A DNA stretch of 7,288 nt from Aquificaceae bacterium (lineage in GTDB: Bacteria; Aquificota; Aquificia; Aquificales; Aquificaceae). This document shows positions 6,124 to 7,288 of the stretch, piece by piece. How positions within the stretch are numbered: the stretch's first letter is position 1; each line of letters begins with the position of its first letter. A program made the translations under genes and the position numbers. The DNA is taken from contig JALTVH010000020.1 in assembly GCA_027049085.1 (NCBI GenBank), positions 1-7,288 on the forward strand, given 5' to 3'. The notes beneath the pieces are model-generated. The model was not told the origin of the DNA. It made no database searches and was given only the letters and a program-made list of their open reading frames with translations.

Positions 6124-7288
6124 TATGGAGAGATTTGTGGAGGACAACCAGAAAAATGTTCCTATTACATTAAGAATCAGGATGGAATTTATCTTGAAGA
6201 ATATCATGAAGATGAAAACAATAAATTAAGTTTTTATGGAAAAGCTCGCTACCGTGAAAATGCTTATCTTTTTGTTAAGAGGTCTTATCGTGTAGGCGAT
6301 CTTTCAGATAAAGAGTATTATCTAATAGATCAATACGGAGATAAATTATATTTTAACGTTTCACTGCCGTGGAAAAAACTCGCCGTTTTTCCCTTAATCA
6401 ATAAAAACATTCTTGTTGTAACTAAGGAATCGGTAATTGAATATTCTCCTGAAGGTGAGGTTTTGAAAATTCCTTTACCGAGATCTGTTGAGTTTGTTTA
6501 CATCGGAAATTCACCAGATGGCTTTGTTTCAATGATAGCAGTGGGAGATAACGACATTGTTTTTATAAATTACAAGGGTGAAAAAACCCAATTCATTGTG
6601 GATTCCAACGTTCTTTCAACCTATGGCGACAGAATGGGCATTTTATCTATTTATCCAGAGAATGAGAGTATATCCTACTCTGCTGTTTATCGTTATATGA
6701 ATCCCTACAACAAAGGCCTTGTCCTTTACCAAATTGATTTTTCTAATGGCACCTTTATTAAAGGATTTCTTTTTAATTCAGAAGACAGAAATATTGGTTT
6801 TGATCCCTCGGTGTATACAACGAATGAGGAAGTCATAGTTTCTGCCAAAAATTCAACAGAAGGAGGTTACGTTCACTTTGTTATACCCAAGAATGAGGTT
6901 GCAAAAATTGAGGGAGCCGTGCCAGAACACATAAAAGGTTTTGAGGGCGAGAAGACGATGGAGTTTCAGTTCTCAGCCAGAGCTTCACTTTTAACCTGGA
7001 AGGCAGGTTCAGCGGTAAAAAAGGATGACGTAACTTACGCAGAGGTAACTTATGATATGAGCAACTCATTGTTTTATGGAGTATCAATGGAAGGAAGGGT
7101 AGGTAAAAACCAGTTGGCTGTGAGTTATTTGAGGAACAAGGCTGAAGAGAAAGGCGGACTTACAGCCAAGGTCTCGGAGTATATTTCTGCTGTAGTTGAT
7201 TTCAATGATCTCATCGGTAAAAGAAGGACTCTAAGAATAGGATATGAGAAAGGAAGAATAAATGGAATAGCGCGGTTTAAAAGCGGTG

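Larger units (their letters stand above)
5986..7288 (+). pseudogene. Exported protein of unknown family, interrupted by an in-frame TAG; 3' end outside window
   Basis: I do not recognise this family. Translation from the ATG at 5986 gives 45 codons, then TAG at 6121-6123. The same frame continues without a stop for 388 codons to the window edge. Residues 1-19 are a Sec-type signal peptide with cleavage likely after WSA. Counting the TAG as residue 46, a close cysteine pair follows (C51, C58), which could form a disulfide. Residues about 105-260 show recurring segments with a hydrophobic strand, a polar turn with Gly and a second strand (YYLIDQYGDKLYFNV at 111-125, VIEYSPEGEVLKIPL at 150-164, IVFINYKGEKTQFIV at 191-205, LVLYQIDFSNGTFIKGF near 245-261), suggesting beta-propeller blades. 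From about 326 on, alternating aromatic/polar strands with short turns resemble an outer-membrane beta-barrel. In-frame restarts after the TAG are a TTG near 6463 and an ATG at 6532, both losing over 110 codons. It could be a nonsense-mutated pseudogene, a sequencing error or a readthrough gene. Confidence 0.65.

Noticed and set aside
5999..6229. 76-codon plus-strand frame starting TTG at 5999, with an internal ATG at 6125 right after the TAG
   Set aside because: It is a different frame from the long exported-protein frame and ends after 76 codons. A frameshift bridging the TAG through it would not help, because the original frame resumes immediately after the TAG with no net shift.
6881..7087. 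68-codon minus-strand frame inside the exported-protein gene
   Set aside because: It is antisense to the long plus-strand frame, with low-complexity Leu/Pro/Arg content and no recognisable motif.

Overview
The window looks like chromosomal DNA of a thermophilic bacterium, most likely a member of the Aquificota. The main evidence is the SecA protein. It is 984 residues long, which is the length I recall for Aquifex aeolicus SecA, has a large extra segment in the first nucleotide-binding domain of the kind reported for Aquificae, and lacks the C-terminal zinc-binding motif. The proteins are rich in Glu, Lys and Arg, with heavy use of AGG/AGA and ATA codons, as is common in thermophiles. The presence of cheR and cheB means a chemotactic lineage, so a Desulfurobacteriaceae-type organism (Thermovibrio and relatives) seems possible. 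That family-level placement is inference only.

Layout from left to right. Positions 1-3550 are a minus-strand operon, secA followed by purU. The secA stop and purU start share one base (TGATG), and purU runs off the left edge after 198 complete codons. Positions 3551-3608 are a short AT-rich divergent intergenic region. Positions 3609-5475 are a plus-strand pair, cheR-cheB, overlapping by 23 bases; they encode the methyltransferase and methylesterase that adapt chemoreceptors. A small minus-strand gene for a CoA-binding (YccU-like) protein follows at 5466-5879 and overlaps the end of cheB tail to tail by 10 bases. A second divergent gap (5880-5985) leads to a plus-strand gene from 5986 to the right edge. 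That gene encodes an exported protein of unrecognised family.

The last gene is the most interesting part. It has a strong ribosome binding site, a clean signal peptide and 45 codons, then an in-frame TAG at 6121-6123. After the TAG the same frame stays open for 388 codons to the window edge, with no plausible restart close to the TAG. The encoded protein looks like a beta-propeller-like region followed by strands typical of an outer-membrane barrel. Its DNA is clearly more AT-rich (about 37% GC by hand count) than sampled stretches of the neighbouring genes (about 47-53%). It may be a recently inactivated gene, a sequencing error or a readthrough case.

The remaining genes are ordinary housekeeping and chemotaxis genes. 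No RNA genes, CRISPR arrays, insertion sequences or attachment sites were found, and no stretch longer than 300 bases lacks a gene.
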